The position numbers and the translations under genes are program-made. Positions 21,159-33,346 of a DNA stretch of 64,000 nt are shown one piece after another. The first letter of the stretch is position 1. Every line of letters begins with the position of its first letter. Source of the DNA: Adiantum capillus-veneris. Lineage: Eukaryota > Streptophyta > Polypodiopsida > Polypodiales > Pteridaceae. Below the pieces are notes generated by a model that was not told the origin of the DNA, did no database searches, and saw nothing but the letters and a program-made list of their open reading frames with translations. The stretch covers positions 70,751,299-70,815,298 of the forward strand of contig CM043952.1 in assembly GCA_014529385.2 (NCBI GenBank). The letters are read 5' to 3'.

Positions 21159-23046
21159 ATCTAAGAGCTAGGACTAAGTGTTCCACATAGGTGAAACCTT
21201 TCTCTCTTGCTGTCATCATTCGACTAGAGAAGTAGATTGGCCTCATGAAAGATGTTGTCGTATCCTTTTGGAGTAGCACAGCCCCCAATGAGTCATCACC
21301 AACACTTGAGGTGACATAGAATTTTTCATCCCACTTAGGTGGTGAGATAGTTGGCAGAGTGGCTAAGACCTCCTTTACCTTGTTGTAGTGATGTTCCCTT
21401 TCCGCGTCCCAAGTGAAAGTTGATCTTTGAGTGAGTTGTTGCAGTGGTAGAACAAGTTGTGATAGTAGATGTATGAATCTACTTAAGTACCTCACCTTTT
21501 GTAGAAAAGAGACCAGTTGACGTGCGGTCGTTGGTGAAGGTAGGGCTATGAGTGCGGACACCTTACTTGGGTCGGCGTTGATACCTTTTGCTGAAATTTC
21601 ATGGCCTAGTAGAATGACTTTACTCTCCCCAATGTGGCATTTATCCACATTTAATTGCCCACCTAGGCTCTGCAACCTGGCCAAACGTTCAGTTACCTTT
21701 TCTAAATGTGAAATACGAGAGCCATATATACAAAAATCATCAATGAACACTCTTATGGATGTTCCAAAGAACGGTTGAAAAACATATGTGACATATCTTT
21801 GGAATGTGGCAGGTGCATTTGTGAGACCAAATGGCATAACCCTGTATGCAAAACAACCCCATGGCGTGATAAAAGTGGTTTTTAGCTGATCTTCCAAGGC
21901 TATGCGTATTTGAAAGTATCTAGAATAACCATCACAGACGGTATAGCATTCAAAACCCGCTACTTCATTCAGAATTTCATCCAAGAAAGGGAGAGGAAAG
22001 TGGTCTCTCTTTATAGCTTCATTTAGTGGTTTGTAGTCAACACAGACCCTCCACTTACCATTATTTTTAGGCGTCACCACTACGGGTGACACCCATTCTG
22101 AGTTTTGTACAGGATAGATGAATCCTGCCTCCAGCAGTTTCCCTACCTCGGCCAAGAGTGCCTTTTCTTGTATGACCCCCTGTCGTCGTAGCTTTTGCAC
22201 AACTGGTTTTACCCCTTCCTTCAGCTTAATATGATGTTCCACCACTGTAATGCCTGTGATTCTTTCATAGTTGTCAATGAACAGGTTAGGAAATCCCATC
22301 AACATTTGCAAAAAACTATCTTTCTCCTCGAGTGTTAATTCCGTAGACAACATACCCTTCAACCTACTTCCTCCTAGGCCAGGTGATTTGCTCTCCTCTT
22401 CATTGGGTTGCCCTTTTGGTGATGGATCACCAGTTGTGCTTACCCTTTGTGGATCCTTCATAATGATACCCATCACATCAATGGAACTATCACTTTCGTC
22501 GGTGGATGTGGTCTCCTCCTCAGAACTGGAAGATTCGCTAGTGGTTTCATCTGCCGATGTTCTCAGATTCATTTGCTTCTGCTTGCCAATCCTCATGTCG
22601 TAGTAGATTGTCTCCCCTTTCTTACTGGTCATGCGTAGAAGGCCAGTACCCCAATCTTGTTTTGCCTTCATGGCCATCAACCATGGCCTTCCCAAAATTA
22701 GTGGATAGCCCTCCCCCTTAGGAGGCATTACAAAAACATCTACCTCTACCTCAGTGTTGAAAGCTTTGATTTCAACGGCACTTACCACACCCACACACTT
22801 TACTTTTGCGTTGTTTTCCATCTTTGCCTTGCATGGAGAAGGCCTGTCAACCTCGAGCCCTAATCGAAGCATCATAGCTTCGCTCATTACACAGATTTGT
22901 GCACCTCCATCAATGTAGGTGTTTCCAACCCTCTTTCCTTTTATGTTTACGTCGACAATTGGAAGGATGTCATCCATGTTGCATCCCGAAATTGCTTCGG
23001 CTACCTTTGTTTTGGAGCGTCTTGTACTTACCATTTTAGACCATTG
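21133..23046 (-). pseudogene. E0 protease, reverse transcriptase and start of RNase H
   Basis: In frame with gag after a TGA at 23047-23049. The protease site reads YIDGGAQICVM, with ILGRPWL downstream. RT: SEWVSPVVVTPKNNGKWRVC, DHFPLPFLDEIL, KTTFITPWGCFAYRVMPFGL, and VFIDDFCIY as the catalytic motif. The native RNase H start reads FYVTSSVGDDSLGAVLLQ, so the canonical TDAS aspartate is missing. Open apart from the flanking lesions. Confidence 0.87.
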
Positions 23047-24329
23047 TCACCTTACTTTAGGTACAAGATGTAGCAGCTGTGGCCATGTAATCTTCGGTCC
23101 TTGCTCTGCCACATCCAATGTTAGATCATAGGGCTTTGAACTTTCCCCTAGCTGGAAGTCGGTGATGCCCAATTTCCGTCGTGGCCTGGATGGCCTCTTG
23201 CTAGTTTCTCCTCTCATGCTTCTCTCATCATCTGATTGTGTAGCCTTCTCCCTCCTAGCTGTTTTCACAGTCATGGCCTCAAGTGGTTCTAAAAAGGTTA
23301 CCTTCTCCTTACCCTTGTCCCTCTCCTTTGCTCTGGGTGGATCCACTACTACGGTTTTTCCTTTCTCTTCTAGCCTTATGATGTTTACAGGGCGATCAGG
23401 TGGTGGGGCTGGTGGAAGAGGTGGAATGGATGCTTGTAGTGGTGTCTGGGGTGGACGTAGAATTTGTGTTGGTGGGGTTGGTGCTCGGGGTGGGGGTGTT
23501 CTTTCTCTAGGAGGTGACAATTGGTTCCTCCTACCTCCTCTATTATAGTTTTGTCGTGGTTTGGGGCAATAGTACATACCGTGACCATCTTCTCCGCAGT
23601 TGTAGCAATGATACTCCCTGTTTTGTCGTCGTGCTCTTCCAGGGTCTTGATCTCTTTCTTTACTGCTCCCTTGCTGTATTAAGTGGATAGACAAATTCTG
23701 CAGTTGGTCAGTAATATGGGCCAACATATCTTGTTGGTCATCTCTTACCCCAAGAGCCGGTGGTGGTGGTGGAATGGTGGTTGTCGGTTGTTGGTGGACT
23801 CGGTTTCTTTGGCTTTCATTCGTAGCTTCTTGTCCTTACGGCGAGCAATCTCAACGGCTAACTCGTACGTAGCCGGGAATCTACCTTTCACCTTCTCCTT
23901 GAGAAGCGGCCATAAGCCATGCGTGAACTGATCTTTTTTTAGGAAATCGGGTGCAGCTTCCCCCCTTGCCAGTGACTCAACCCACCGTTCCCACAAATCC
24001 ATAAATTTGGACTCATAGGTGGCATATTCTAAAAGACCCTCCTGCTTCAAGTCTCTCAACTTGTCCCACAACTTTTCTGAAGTGGTACCTCCCCCAAAGC
24101 GCCTCTTAAAAGCGGTTTTTAAGGGTTCCCAATCATCCTTGGTTGCTTGTGGAAGTGCATTGTACCATGATCTAGCTTCTAGCTTCATGAGATGCTTAAA
24201 GATTCTAACCCGGGATTCATCTGTATCTTTGTTGCTCACTACACATGCTACTTCAAAGTCATCTAGGAAGTCTGTTACCAAATCCTCCCCCTTCTTTCCT
24301 TTAAATGTTGGAAATGCTACACTTGCCAT
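23047..24329 (-). pseudogene. E0 gag
   Basis: ATG at 24329 (MASVAFPTFKGKKGEDLVTDF). The capsid part is open to 23745, then the frame shifts within a Pro/Thr-rich linker (about 23760) and continues from about 23727. A zinc knuckle CYNCGEDGHGMYYC (C-x2-C-x4-H-x4-C) and a Pro-rich tract follow. The TGA at 23047 probably arose from CGA, as E1 and E2 have Arg at the comparable KRQWKRM. Confidence 0.82.
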
Positions 24330-24412
24330 GATTACTGAGAGAGAGCTAGAAAGACACACTGCTTAACTTGCAAAAGTTTTTTTCTTCTTTACAAGGAGGC
24401 GTGTATACCCTC

Positions 24413-24577
24413 TTATACTAGGACATAGATTAAAACTTCAAACGGTACATTGCCTTGTACCAAAGGTAAGACAAATGGCTGATCTAATGCCAGAACCTCA
24501 AAAAACCACTCCCCACCCAACATGGTGTCAATGACGTGCTGGTAGTGAGCCTTCAAGTCCAGTATTACCTTGATTGA
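24413..24577 (-). pseudogene. E0 leader ORF, 3' part (54 residues)
   Basis: The conserved half of the leader protein: LDLKAHYQHVIDTMLG, then GEWFFEVLALDQPFVLPLV, then QGNVPFEVLIYVLV, aligning without gaps to the E1 and E4 leader ORFs and ending 83 nt before the gag ATG. Its first 16 codons lie at 33282-33329, on the other side of E2. Allowing for the E2 target duplication the two parts are in one frame, total 70 aa, the same size as in E4. Confidence 0.7.
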
Positions 24578-24587
24578 GCGTACAGAA

Positions 24588-25733
24588 TGTGAGCGGGATG
24601 AAAACACACACAACGCCTCTATAACGACCCGACACATACTCTTGGAAAGATACACACACACACACACTATGGGGCACCACTCGGCTTAGACAACACACCT
24701 GGCCGAGACAGGGAACACACCTCTGGAGTGAGAGGAGAGAGACTATCCACTTGCCCACTCCACACAGACACACACACACACACACACACCCAAAAAACTA
24801 AGCTCAAAAGAGGAGAATTTCTGATGTTTAGATACAATTGAGCTTGGGCCAACACCAATGGGGCAAATAGCTCACACAATATGGGTAAAATAAGCCAGAT
24901 ACAATCACAAACTAGAGCAAAAACTTCGCTCATAGGAGAAACTTACACAGAAAAACAGCAAGAAAAGAGTGAGGAATTTGGCAAAATGGACAGCGCCATC
25001 GCGTCCGGAACGGCCCAAAACCCCAGTCTACAATGTCAAAGTGCTCAAATCCGACCTCGGATGAGCAGTTTACGGCCAAAACAGGCTCCAAAAACCCCAA
25101 AAACACACCTGCGGTTGTTCCTCCTCTCTTCTCCACGTTTTTCTGGTCTTCTCTCTGTTTTTTCAGTTCCCACACTTAGCTTTATTAGTTGGGCACCCTT
25201 GGCCTTTTAGATGACCTCAAACGGACCCCGAACAGGCCAAAAACTGACCTCGCAGTGCATAGTTGTCACCTTTTTGTATCATTCGCACACCTGGCACTCA
25301 GCTTTTTTCCAATAATGCATCTCGCCACCACGTGAAGTGGCCCCAAAAAGTGATCCTAATGATGACCTTTCTGCATAACTCTCACCAGAAAACACCCACG
25401 TTGTGTCCGTCCTCATCTGTGTGCAAATATTGACCTCGTTCGCCCTCCTTACGCCACTAGATGCCATCTGACGCACTTGCTGACCTCACGTCGTCGGCCC
25501 GCGGATAGCTTCCTCGAGAAGTTTTACGCGCTACCAACTCCTCCTTATTGTAGAAAAAACACAGTGGTACTGGTAATAGTGAAAATCGATGCACTATGTA
25601 CACCCTGTCCTACCTGTACACATGTGGGCCCCACATAACCACCTGGCTAAGGAAAATGGGCAATCCTTTATTTGATGCACCATGCATGTATATGTACATA
25701 TGCGCAATCCCTTGCTCCAAAAAACTCCTGACA
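24588..25733 (-). repeat. E2 3' LTR
   Basis: 1146 bp, same family as the E1 LTRs. U5 hairpin and TGGTGCCCC at 24671-24707. Confidence 0.9.
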
Positions 25734-25752
25734 TAATTTGCCCATCCCCTAG
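25734..25752 (-). other. E2 polypurine tract
   Basis: Identical tract to that of E1, directly before the 3' LTR on the minus strand. Confidence 0.75.
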
Positions 25753-25761
25753 CCTGCTAGA

Positions 25762-26955
25762 TCATTCATGATCAGCAGCAGCAAAGAGAGATATGAGACT
25801 CGCCGCATCACAGGTCTCCTCATCCCTCACCAACACTGCTTGATCCACAGAGAACTCATCTTGCTCCACCATCATTAACCTGGCATGATATAATTTAAGA
25901 CGCAATCCATTTACCCGTGACTTATGTGGAACACCATCCAGGTTAGCCAGCTGATATGTGTCATTTGGAAAACACTCCACTACCTTGAAAGGGCCTTCCC
26001 ACTTAATTTGAAACTTCTTTTGGAAGGTGTTGTCCAGCTTACTGTTGTAGCGCAAAACCAAGTCATGTTTCTTGATACCCTTACTTTTGACCTGTTCATT
26101 TATCTTTGCCAAAACCTTATCCTGCATCTGCCCATAATGCTCCAATGCGCTCATCCTATCCAACTGGACCTCTTGTAACTGCAAGAGCCTCTCTTTGAAT
26201 GCATCACTAGGCGGCCCAAGCAACTTCTCTAACATTTTGACCGCAGGCAACTCTACCTCCACAGGCAATAGTGCTTCCTTTCCATACACCAAATGAAATG
26301 GAGTAAACCCTGTACCTGTCTTCACCGAAGTACGGTAAGCCCATAATGCACTAGGCAATTCCAAATCCCAATTCTTTCCTTGGTGCTCTGTCACTTTCGA
26401 AACAATCTGTACCAACTCACCATTGAATCTTTCATTTAAGCCATTAAATTGTGGGTAATAAGGAGTGGTATGCTGGTGCCTAATCTTCATCTTTGCACAT
26501 AAAAAATCTAGCAGTTTAGCTCTAAAGCCAGGCCCCTTATCTAAAAGTAGCTCCAGTGGAACCCCAAACTTGCAACATATTTCATCATACACAAATTTTG
26601 CCACATCCTTTGCAGTGATCTGTTTTACTGCTATAGCCTCTGCCCATCTAGAAAGATAGTCCACTGCCGTCAAAATATAGCTTTTGACCCTGCTTGTGAT
26701 AGGTAACGGGCCTATTGCATCAATCCCCCACTTTTCAAACACATCAAACGCCATAATGGTTTTTCGTAGCTCTGGCTTCAACACTCTCTTCCCAAATTCT
26801 TGACACCTATTGCAAGACCTACACCAATGGTGAACATCCTTGTGCAAAGTAGGCCATACATACCCCTCTTGCAAAATCTTATGCAAGGTGATCTTTAGAG
26901 CAAAATGGCCACCACATGCAAGGTGATCTTTAGAGCAAAATGACCATCCCACCAA
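25762..26955 (-). pseudogene. E2 integrase
   Basis: Same domain order as the E1 integrase. The second catalytic aspartate is in LLDKGPGFRAKL (E1 has LSDKGPG, so only the preceding residue differs). The zinc finger (WCRSCNRCQ) and GPF module (IKWEGPFKVVECFPNDTY) are present, and YPQFNGLNERFNGE keeps the catalytic Glu. The frame is separated from upstream pol by the 35-bp duplication (26881/26916). Confidence 0.85.
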
Positions 26956-27785
26956 GGTACACGTCTCAACACGAGATCAGCCCCTTTCATGTATAAGACA
27001 TCACCAATCAATTTGTACCTGTATGCTCTACGCACAAAGCCATACTTCTTAGACTTCTGAATCTCCTTTGGAATAATTTTTGTTAGCAAAAACTCCTCAT
27101 CTTGAGCCAAACTTTCCCGGCCATGATAAAGAGGTAAATTGGTCCTCAACACGAATAGCTCCCCAATCATGCCTTGAGCTGCTTCATGTGCCTCTCCATT
27201 TAGAGCACGTTCAATGTGTCTGATGCTCCATGCTTCAAACTTTTTTAACAGGCCTTTAATTCTAAAGCACATTTCCTTCCATGAGGTGTTCTTGCTCTTC
27301 CACACACCCAGCACTTGCTTCACCACTAACAAGGCATCACCTTTTATGCTCAACCTTCGAACCCCATGCTTCAAACAAATGTGTAATCCGGCTTCCAATG
27401 TAGCATATTCAGCCTCATTGTTACTATGCGCATCCAATTTGAACCCTCTCTTGCATACTAGCTTCCCCTCTGGATCATAAAGTGCTATACCCCCTAAAGC
27501 TGCATCGTGGCTCTTTCTGTATGAACCATCAAAGAACAACACATGTGCACTGCTGATCTGTGGAACTTCTTCAACTACCTTTCTCAACACCTCTTCCTTA
27601 ACAATAAGGGGATTCTCCTTGTAGGTCAACAAATCAGCTAGGGTAGCCATTGTACTATCTTCCACTAGAAAAGAGAACTCAAATTCTTGCAGCTCAATTA
27701 CCCATTTCTTGACCACATTTGACATGTTAGTGGCATTAATTAACTGTGGCAAAAAGGCATAACAACTCATCAAGGAAACAAAAGG
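26895..27785 (-). pseudogene. E2 second RNase H
   Basis: In frame with gag-pol after a stop at 27786-27788 (Arg codon in E1). Motifs LFFDGSYRKSHDAALGGIA, NNEAEYATLEAGL, KGDALLVVKQVLG and EAHEAA as in E1, so the substituted fourth position was present before the two copies separated. Ends in the 35-bp duplication. Confidence 0.85.
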
Positions 27786-30700
27786 TCATGGTAGCAAGTA
27801 ATGACAAAATCGTCGACAAGCAAATATTACACTGGCCAACACTAGCTCTACTTCCAAGAATTTTCTCTCTGCTACCAGCTTCACACGGCTTGCACAATAC
27901 ACTGGCCTCATATAGTGGCTGCCCTTCCCCTTTTGCAATAGCATGGCTCCAATGGAATCCTCCCCTACTGATGCATTTACATAAAACACTTGCTCCCAAT
28001 CAGGAGCCTGCATGGCTGACAACCCCCCTAACACCTCTTTCACCTCTTGAAACACTTCTTCATAGTTTTCATCCCATTGCAATGGATGATGCTTTGCCAC
28101 TTGCTGTAATGGATAAAGAAGCTGCGAAGACAATGGAATAAACCGTGCCATGTACTTCACTTTGTGTATAAAGGTTGCCAATTGCTTCGTACTCATAGGT
28201 GATGGAAGAAGAATAATAGACTTAACCTTGTCTGGATCAGCCTCAATGCCATTTTCTGACACCATGTGGCCCAATAACTTCACCCTTGGCTGTGCTAGAT
28301 GACATTTCTTTGGATTTAGTTGTCCTCCACATTCATCATATCGAGCCAATACCATCTGCAGCTTCTCATGGTGATCAGCCCTACTGCTATAGACACAGAA
28401 GTCATCCATAAAAGCCTTAACACAACTACCAATGAATGGTTCCAACACCCAATTCGCTCTCTCTTGATAGAAGGAAGGTCCATTTGACAACCCAAATGGA
28501 AATACTATGTAGCAATAGCAGCCCCATGGCGTAATAAAAGTGGTCTTTGTGCGGTCTTTAAGAGCAATCTTCAATTGAAAATAGCCTGAAAAACCATCAC
28601 ACACACTGTACCTCTCATAACCTGCCACTGAATCCAAGATCTGATCAATGAATGGAAGAGGATATGGGTTCTTCTTAGTGGCTACGTTTAAGGGCTTAAA
28701 ATCTACACAAATCCTCCACTTCCCATCCTTCTTTGGACTGACTACTACTGGACTCACCCATTCTGTGGTCTCCACAGGGACTATGAACCCTGCCTTCAAT
28801 AACTTGTCCACCTCTTCTCGCAAGGCTGCCATCTGCTCTTGACCCATCCTTCTTAGCCTTTGCCACACTGGCTTAGCACCTTCTTTCAGCTCTATATGCA
28901 TCTCTTCACCCTTGAACCCTCTGATCTCTTCATATGAAGTAATGAAAAAATCAGGAAAACTAGCCAGCATGTGCAAATATATATCCTTCTCCATAGCTGA
29001 GAGGTCTCCACTAATCATTTGTGTCATTAATTCTTGCTTCTTTGACAACTCAACCTTCGTTTGCATCAGCCGTTCAATCACTTCATAAGGCCCTTCACTT
29101 TCATCTTCAATTTCATTCGCAAATGCGACTAAACCACACTCCTGGATTTCTTTATCCATCAAAAGAAATGCAACATCAGCATCCTCATCACTGCTAGTAG
29201 TGCTATCACTGTCCTCATCTGTCACCGTGGAAGAGTCTTCATCACTAGACTCATCCTCATCTTCATAAAGCTCCTCTAATCGTTTCCTTGTGTCCATATT
29301 ATAAAGCTTCTTGGTACCTGTCTTTCCATAGAGGCTAATCGTACCATGTCGCCAATCTTGAACAGCTCCCACTGCACGTAACCATGGTCTGCCCAGTATA
29401 ATAGGATATGCTCCCAACCCTACTGGCATCACATGAAAATCAACCACTGCCTTTGCATCATATGCCTCCACTTTTAAGCTCTTTACAACACCCAAGAGTT
29501 TTACTTTTTGATGGTTTGCCAATCTGATCCGAAAACCTGACACCCCAGCCACTGTGAGACCCATCTTCTCAACGCATGAGTGTGTTATGACGCATATTTG
29601 GGCTCCGCCATCCACATAACCTTGTCCCAAATTTTTCCTTTTATGCCACACATCTACTATTGGACAAATGTCTGGTAGCTCGTCCATTGCCAACACCTTC
29701 ACTGAACCTCTCTCTGGCTCTTTCTCCATTGGGTTAACCATCCTCTTCCACTGTCGCTTTAGCTTAGGCACCATCTCTATAAGCTGCCCAAAAGTAACAT
29801 CTGCCTTCCTGCTCGTCAGATCCTCCTTCAAGTCATAGCTTAATTGCCCATCCCCTAGTGGAAAATCTGAAACATGAAACTTTCGACGAGCTCTCCTTTT
29901 CCTCTTGGCCTTGACATCCTCGCCTTCATGGCTCTTTCCTTTCTTCTTACTAGGACCTGGGGCACTTCTTCCTTCCTTGTCCTCTGTGATCCTCTTCCCA
30001 ATAGGCATCACTAATGTATCCTCTAGCTTTGATGCCTTCTCCAAAGTGACTACACTTAGCACTTTTGTCTTTCCCTTTTCCTCCTGGGTCAGTCCACTGG
30101 TTCCTTCATCTCCCTTAATTTCGATGCCATAATCATTTGACCTAGTTAGCACCTGTCTTGGCAATGGATACATGTCTCCCCCCATCCTTGGTGGCTTATC
30201 ACATTGCGGGCTGATGTGACCGAACTCTCCACAATTATAACATGTGGGCGTTTGCCTCCAAAACCTACCATTGCTTTGTCCAACACCATTCCTAGGCCTT
30301 TCTTCACCTCCTTGCTGATTTGCAAACCTCCCTCGACCTCGATTATTTCCCACTTGACCTAGCATGTTTAGGCTGAGATTCTTCATCAAATCTACCATTT
30401 GCCTCATGTCTTGCCTTAGCCCATCATCTTGCACTGCTGTAGTGACCACTGCTGGCATAACCTGAGTAGTAACAGGAACCACTGGTTCATGATGAACCCC
30501 TGACATGCGACCTTGTAAAGAGTCCATAGGCTGAAATTCAGACCTCATTGGCAAAGACTCCACCCCTAACTGGCTCATTTTCCTCAACTTCCACTCTTTG
30601 TTCCTTGCTACCTCTAGTGCATCTTCATATGTCCTAGGCTTCTTTAGTTCCACTCTCCAATGTATATTCTCCCAAAGACCAGCCAAGAACCTGTCCTTCT

Positions 30701-30815
30701 TCATCATGTCAGGCGGGGGTACATGTGGTGCTAAGGCCTTGCACATTCGCTCCCATGACAATGAAAACTTACGTATGTACGCATCTACTGGCTCACCTTC
30801 CTTCTGCACCAAAGC
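27786..30815 (-). pseudogene. E2 gag-pol main frame (gag C-part, protease, RT, degenerate RNase H)
   Basis: About 1009 codons open without interruption, showing that gag and pol are one frame in this family. Zinc knuckle CYNCGEFGHISPQC at about residue 190, protease YVDGGAQICVI at about 400, acidic linker, RT (EWVSPVVVSPKKDGKWRICV; PFGLSNGPSFYQ; AFMDDFCVYSS), then FYVNASVGEDSIGAMLLQ of the degenerate native RNase H. The upstream end is a TAG at 30816-30818, where E1 has a Pro codon. It is the best-preserved gag-pol fully contained in the window. Confidence 0.88.
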
Positions 30816-31106
30816 CTATACTTCTTGCCACACCTTGTCAAGATCTTCTATCTTCACAAACTCCACTTCCAACCCATGTCGTAGATTGTCCCAACTCAAC
30901 CTTACAGGTGGATCAGCCACACACAACTCCTCTTCAAATGCTTTAGACCAAACTCGTGCATCACTCTTCAAACAAATTTGGAGAAGGCGTAACATTTGCG
31001 TAGGGTCATGAATCTGGTTGCTAATGCAGGCAACCTCCATCTTTTCCAAAAATTCTTCCACATCTTCATCACTTCTTCCATGAAACTCCGGATAAGAGAA
31101 AGCCAT
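30816..31106 (-). pseudogene. E2 gag N-terminus, cut by a TAG
   Basis: ATG at 31106 (MAFSYPEFHGRSDEDVEEFL), 96 residues to TAG at 30816-30818 within WQEV-stop-ALVQKEG. Downstream sequence continues in the same frame, so this is a nonsense mutation of a single gag-pol. Confidence 0.87.
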
Positions 31107-31208
31107 GGCTACCCAAATTATGATGCTTTGAGAACCCCTTCGAACACACGTGCAAGAACCCAAAACTTTTCACTACCCAATCCCCAGAAACTTCAATGGA
31201 GCTCAACT

Positions 31209-31427
31209 TTAGATAAGGACAAACACATGCACATCAAATGAGTTTTCATAGTTGATCATTGGAATTACAACAGGCAAAGGACATTCCAGGATCTCTCTCA
31301 ATCTTCTTGGCCCAAACATAAAGACTATGCGCTGCTGGAAAAAGATCTTCCTGGACACATGAACATTAATCTGAATTCTTTGAGTTAAATGAAAAGGAGT
31401 GAACTGAGGGCCATTTTGATCATCCAT
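31209..31427 (-). CDS. E2 leader ORF (72 aa)
   Basis: Same protein as the E1 leader ORF, ATG at 31427 (MDDQNGP), with VSRKIFFQQRIVFMFG and the NYENSFDVHVFVLI end intact, ending 102 nt before gag. It stays open in E2 although gag-pol has stops. Confidence 0.7.
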   Translation of the reverse strand: MDDQNGPQFTPFHLTQRIQINVHVSRKIFFQQRIVFMFGPRRLREILECPLPVVIPMINYENSFDVHVFVLI

Positions 31428-32119
31428 TAAAGCCAACCATAAAGCTCCCAAGAAGGCACACCTGACTCAACCTCTGATTCTGCCAAAATTTCAGCAGCAT
31501 AACAGCATAAATGGCTCAAAATACGAAAAAACCAGCCATCATAACTTGGGAAAATTTCGACAGAGTTTCCCCAGAAGTAGAGCAGTAGGAACCCAAAATA
31601 TAGACTGTCTATGTATGCATAAACTGTCAACAATAGAACCCGAGCATCAAGTAGGACTCACTAGTACATAGCCTATGGCGAGGTCACAAAAAGGGTGCTC
31701 CAGCTACCTGTATTACCGAAAGGATCTCCACATTTGACAATCCCCCAGCTCAATAAAACCTCACGCTATCGACCCTCACACGAAGGCTAATGCAAATCGC
31801 ATATAGTCAAGTCTCAGAAATGACTATCTTCCAGACCAAGTCTCAGAAATGGCTGGGACTGCCAAATACAACCAAGTATGGCTCCACAAATGCGTATAAT
31901 GGTAGTTTCCACAAGTAACGTACAATCCAGCAGACAATGCGCTCAAACAGGCGCCAAGTGATGCATTCCCACAACAACTGCAAGTGACATCACTGTACTC
32001 CAGCTACCTATACCTGTGTGAATCACCTGTACCTGTACCTGTACCTGTCCCTGTAACCTGTAACCTGTAGCCCCGAACCTCGAAGCTTGAAGCTCGAAGA
32101 AGAAGGTACTCAAAGAAGA
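31428..32119 (-). other. E2 5' leader with short CTGTAACC-type repeats
   Basis: Untranslated leader matching 18565-19285. The repeat tract near the PBS (about 31995-32070) differs in unit number from E1. No further coding seen. Confidence 0.6.
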
Positions 32120-32137
32120 TCCTCCGTGGGGGCGTCA
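32120..32137 (-). other. E2 primer binding site
   Basis: Minus strand TGACGCCCCCACGGAGGA, six bases from the LTR; three differences from the E1 PBS. Confidence 0.75.
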
Positions 32138-32143
32138 AAAGAA

Positions 32144-33281
32144 TGTGAGCGGGATGAAAACACACACAAAGCCTCTATAATGACCCGACACACACTCTTG
32201 GAAAGATACACACACCCACTATGGGGCACCACTCGGCTTAGACAACACACCTGGCCGAAACAGGGAACACACCTCTGGAGTGAGAGGAGAGAGACTATCC
32301 ACTTGTCCACTCCACACACACACACACACACACACACACCCAAAAAACTCAGCTCAAAAGAGGAGAATTTCTGATGTTTAGATACAATTGAGCTTGGGCC
32401 AACACCAATGGGGAAATAGCTCACACAATATGGGTAAAATAAGCCAGATACAATCACAAACTAGAGCAAAAACTTCGCTCATAGGAGAAACTTACACAAA
32501 AAAAAAGTAGGAAAAGAGTGAGGAATTTGGAAAAATGGACAGCGCCATCGCGTCCGGAACGGCCCAAAACCCCAGTCTACAATGTCAAAGTGCTCAAATC
32601 CGACCTCGGATGAGCAGTTTACGGCCAAAACAGGCTCCAAAAACCCCAAAAACACACCTGCGGTTGTTCTTCCTCTCTTCTCCACGTTTTTCTGGTCTTC
32701 TCTCTGTTTTTTCAGTTCCCACACTTAGCTTTATTAGTTGGGCACCCTTGGCCTTTTAGATGACCTCAAACGGACCCCGAACAGGTCAAAAACTGACCTC
32801 GCAGTGCATAGTTGTCACCTTTTTGCATCATTCGCACACCTGGCACTCAGCTTTTTTCCAATAATGCATCTCGCCACCACGTGAAGTGGCCCCAAAAAGT
32901 GGTCCTAATGATGACCTTTCTGTATAACTCTCACCAGAAAACACCCACGTTGTGTCCGTCCTCATCTGCGTGCAAATATTGACCTCGTTCGCCCTCCTGA
33001 CGCCACTAGATGCCATCTGACGCACTTACTGACCTCACGTTGTCGGCCCGCGGATAGCTTCCTCGAGAAGTTTTACGCGCTACCAACTCCTCCTTATTGT
33101 AGAAAAACACAGTGGTACTGGTAATAGTGAAAATTGATGCACTGTGTACATGCTGTCCTACCTGTACACATGTGGGCCCCACATAACCACCTGGCTAAGG
33201 AAAATGGGCAATCCTTTATTTGATGCACCATGCATGTATATGTACATATGCGCAATCCCTTGCTCCAAAAAACTCCTGACA
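32144..33281 (-). repeat. E2 5' LTR
   Basis: 1138 bp, partner of 24588-25733. U5 GGGGCACCA (plus) at 32223-32231; the outer arm of the hairpin has one base change (GCCGAA). Confidence 0.9.
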
Positions 33282-33329
33282 ACGTGTTGGTATGTGTGAT
33301 CTGTCTTGAGGTAGGTTGCACTGATTCAT
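33282..33329 (-). pseudogene. E0 leader ORF, 5' part (16 codons)
   Basis: ATG at 33329, 16 codons up to the E2 insertion. The remaining 54 codons are at 24413-24577. The insertion by E2 disrupted this ORF. Confidence 0.6.
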
Positions 33330-33346
33330 GTGAAGCTTAGAGGTGC

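Larger units (their letters stand above)
24588..33281 (-). mobile_element. E2: sibling of E1, nested in the E0 leader ORF
   Basis: LTRs at 24588-25733 and 32144-33281, PBS 32120-32137, PPT 25734-25752; same order and orientation as E1 and nearly identical to it. Flanks are GCGT at 24578-24581 and ACGT at 33282-33285, a 4-bp duplication with one mismatch, but six extra bases ACAGAA (24582-24587) lie between the left GCGT and the LTR. E2 and E1 share the 35-bp pol duplication. Confidence 0.9.

Noticed and set aside
24413-24785. Frames starting MCVCV... at LTR borders
   Set aside because: They come from CA-repeat tracts of the E1/E2-type LTRs; only the part below 24578 belongs to the E0 leader ORF.
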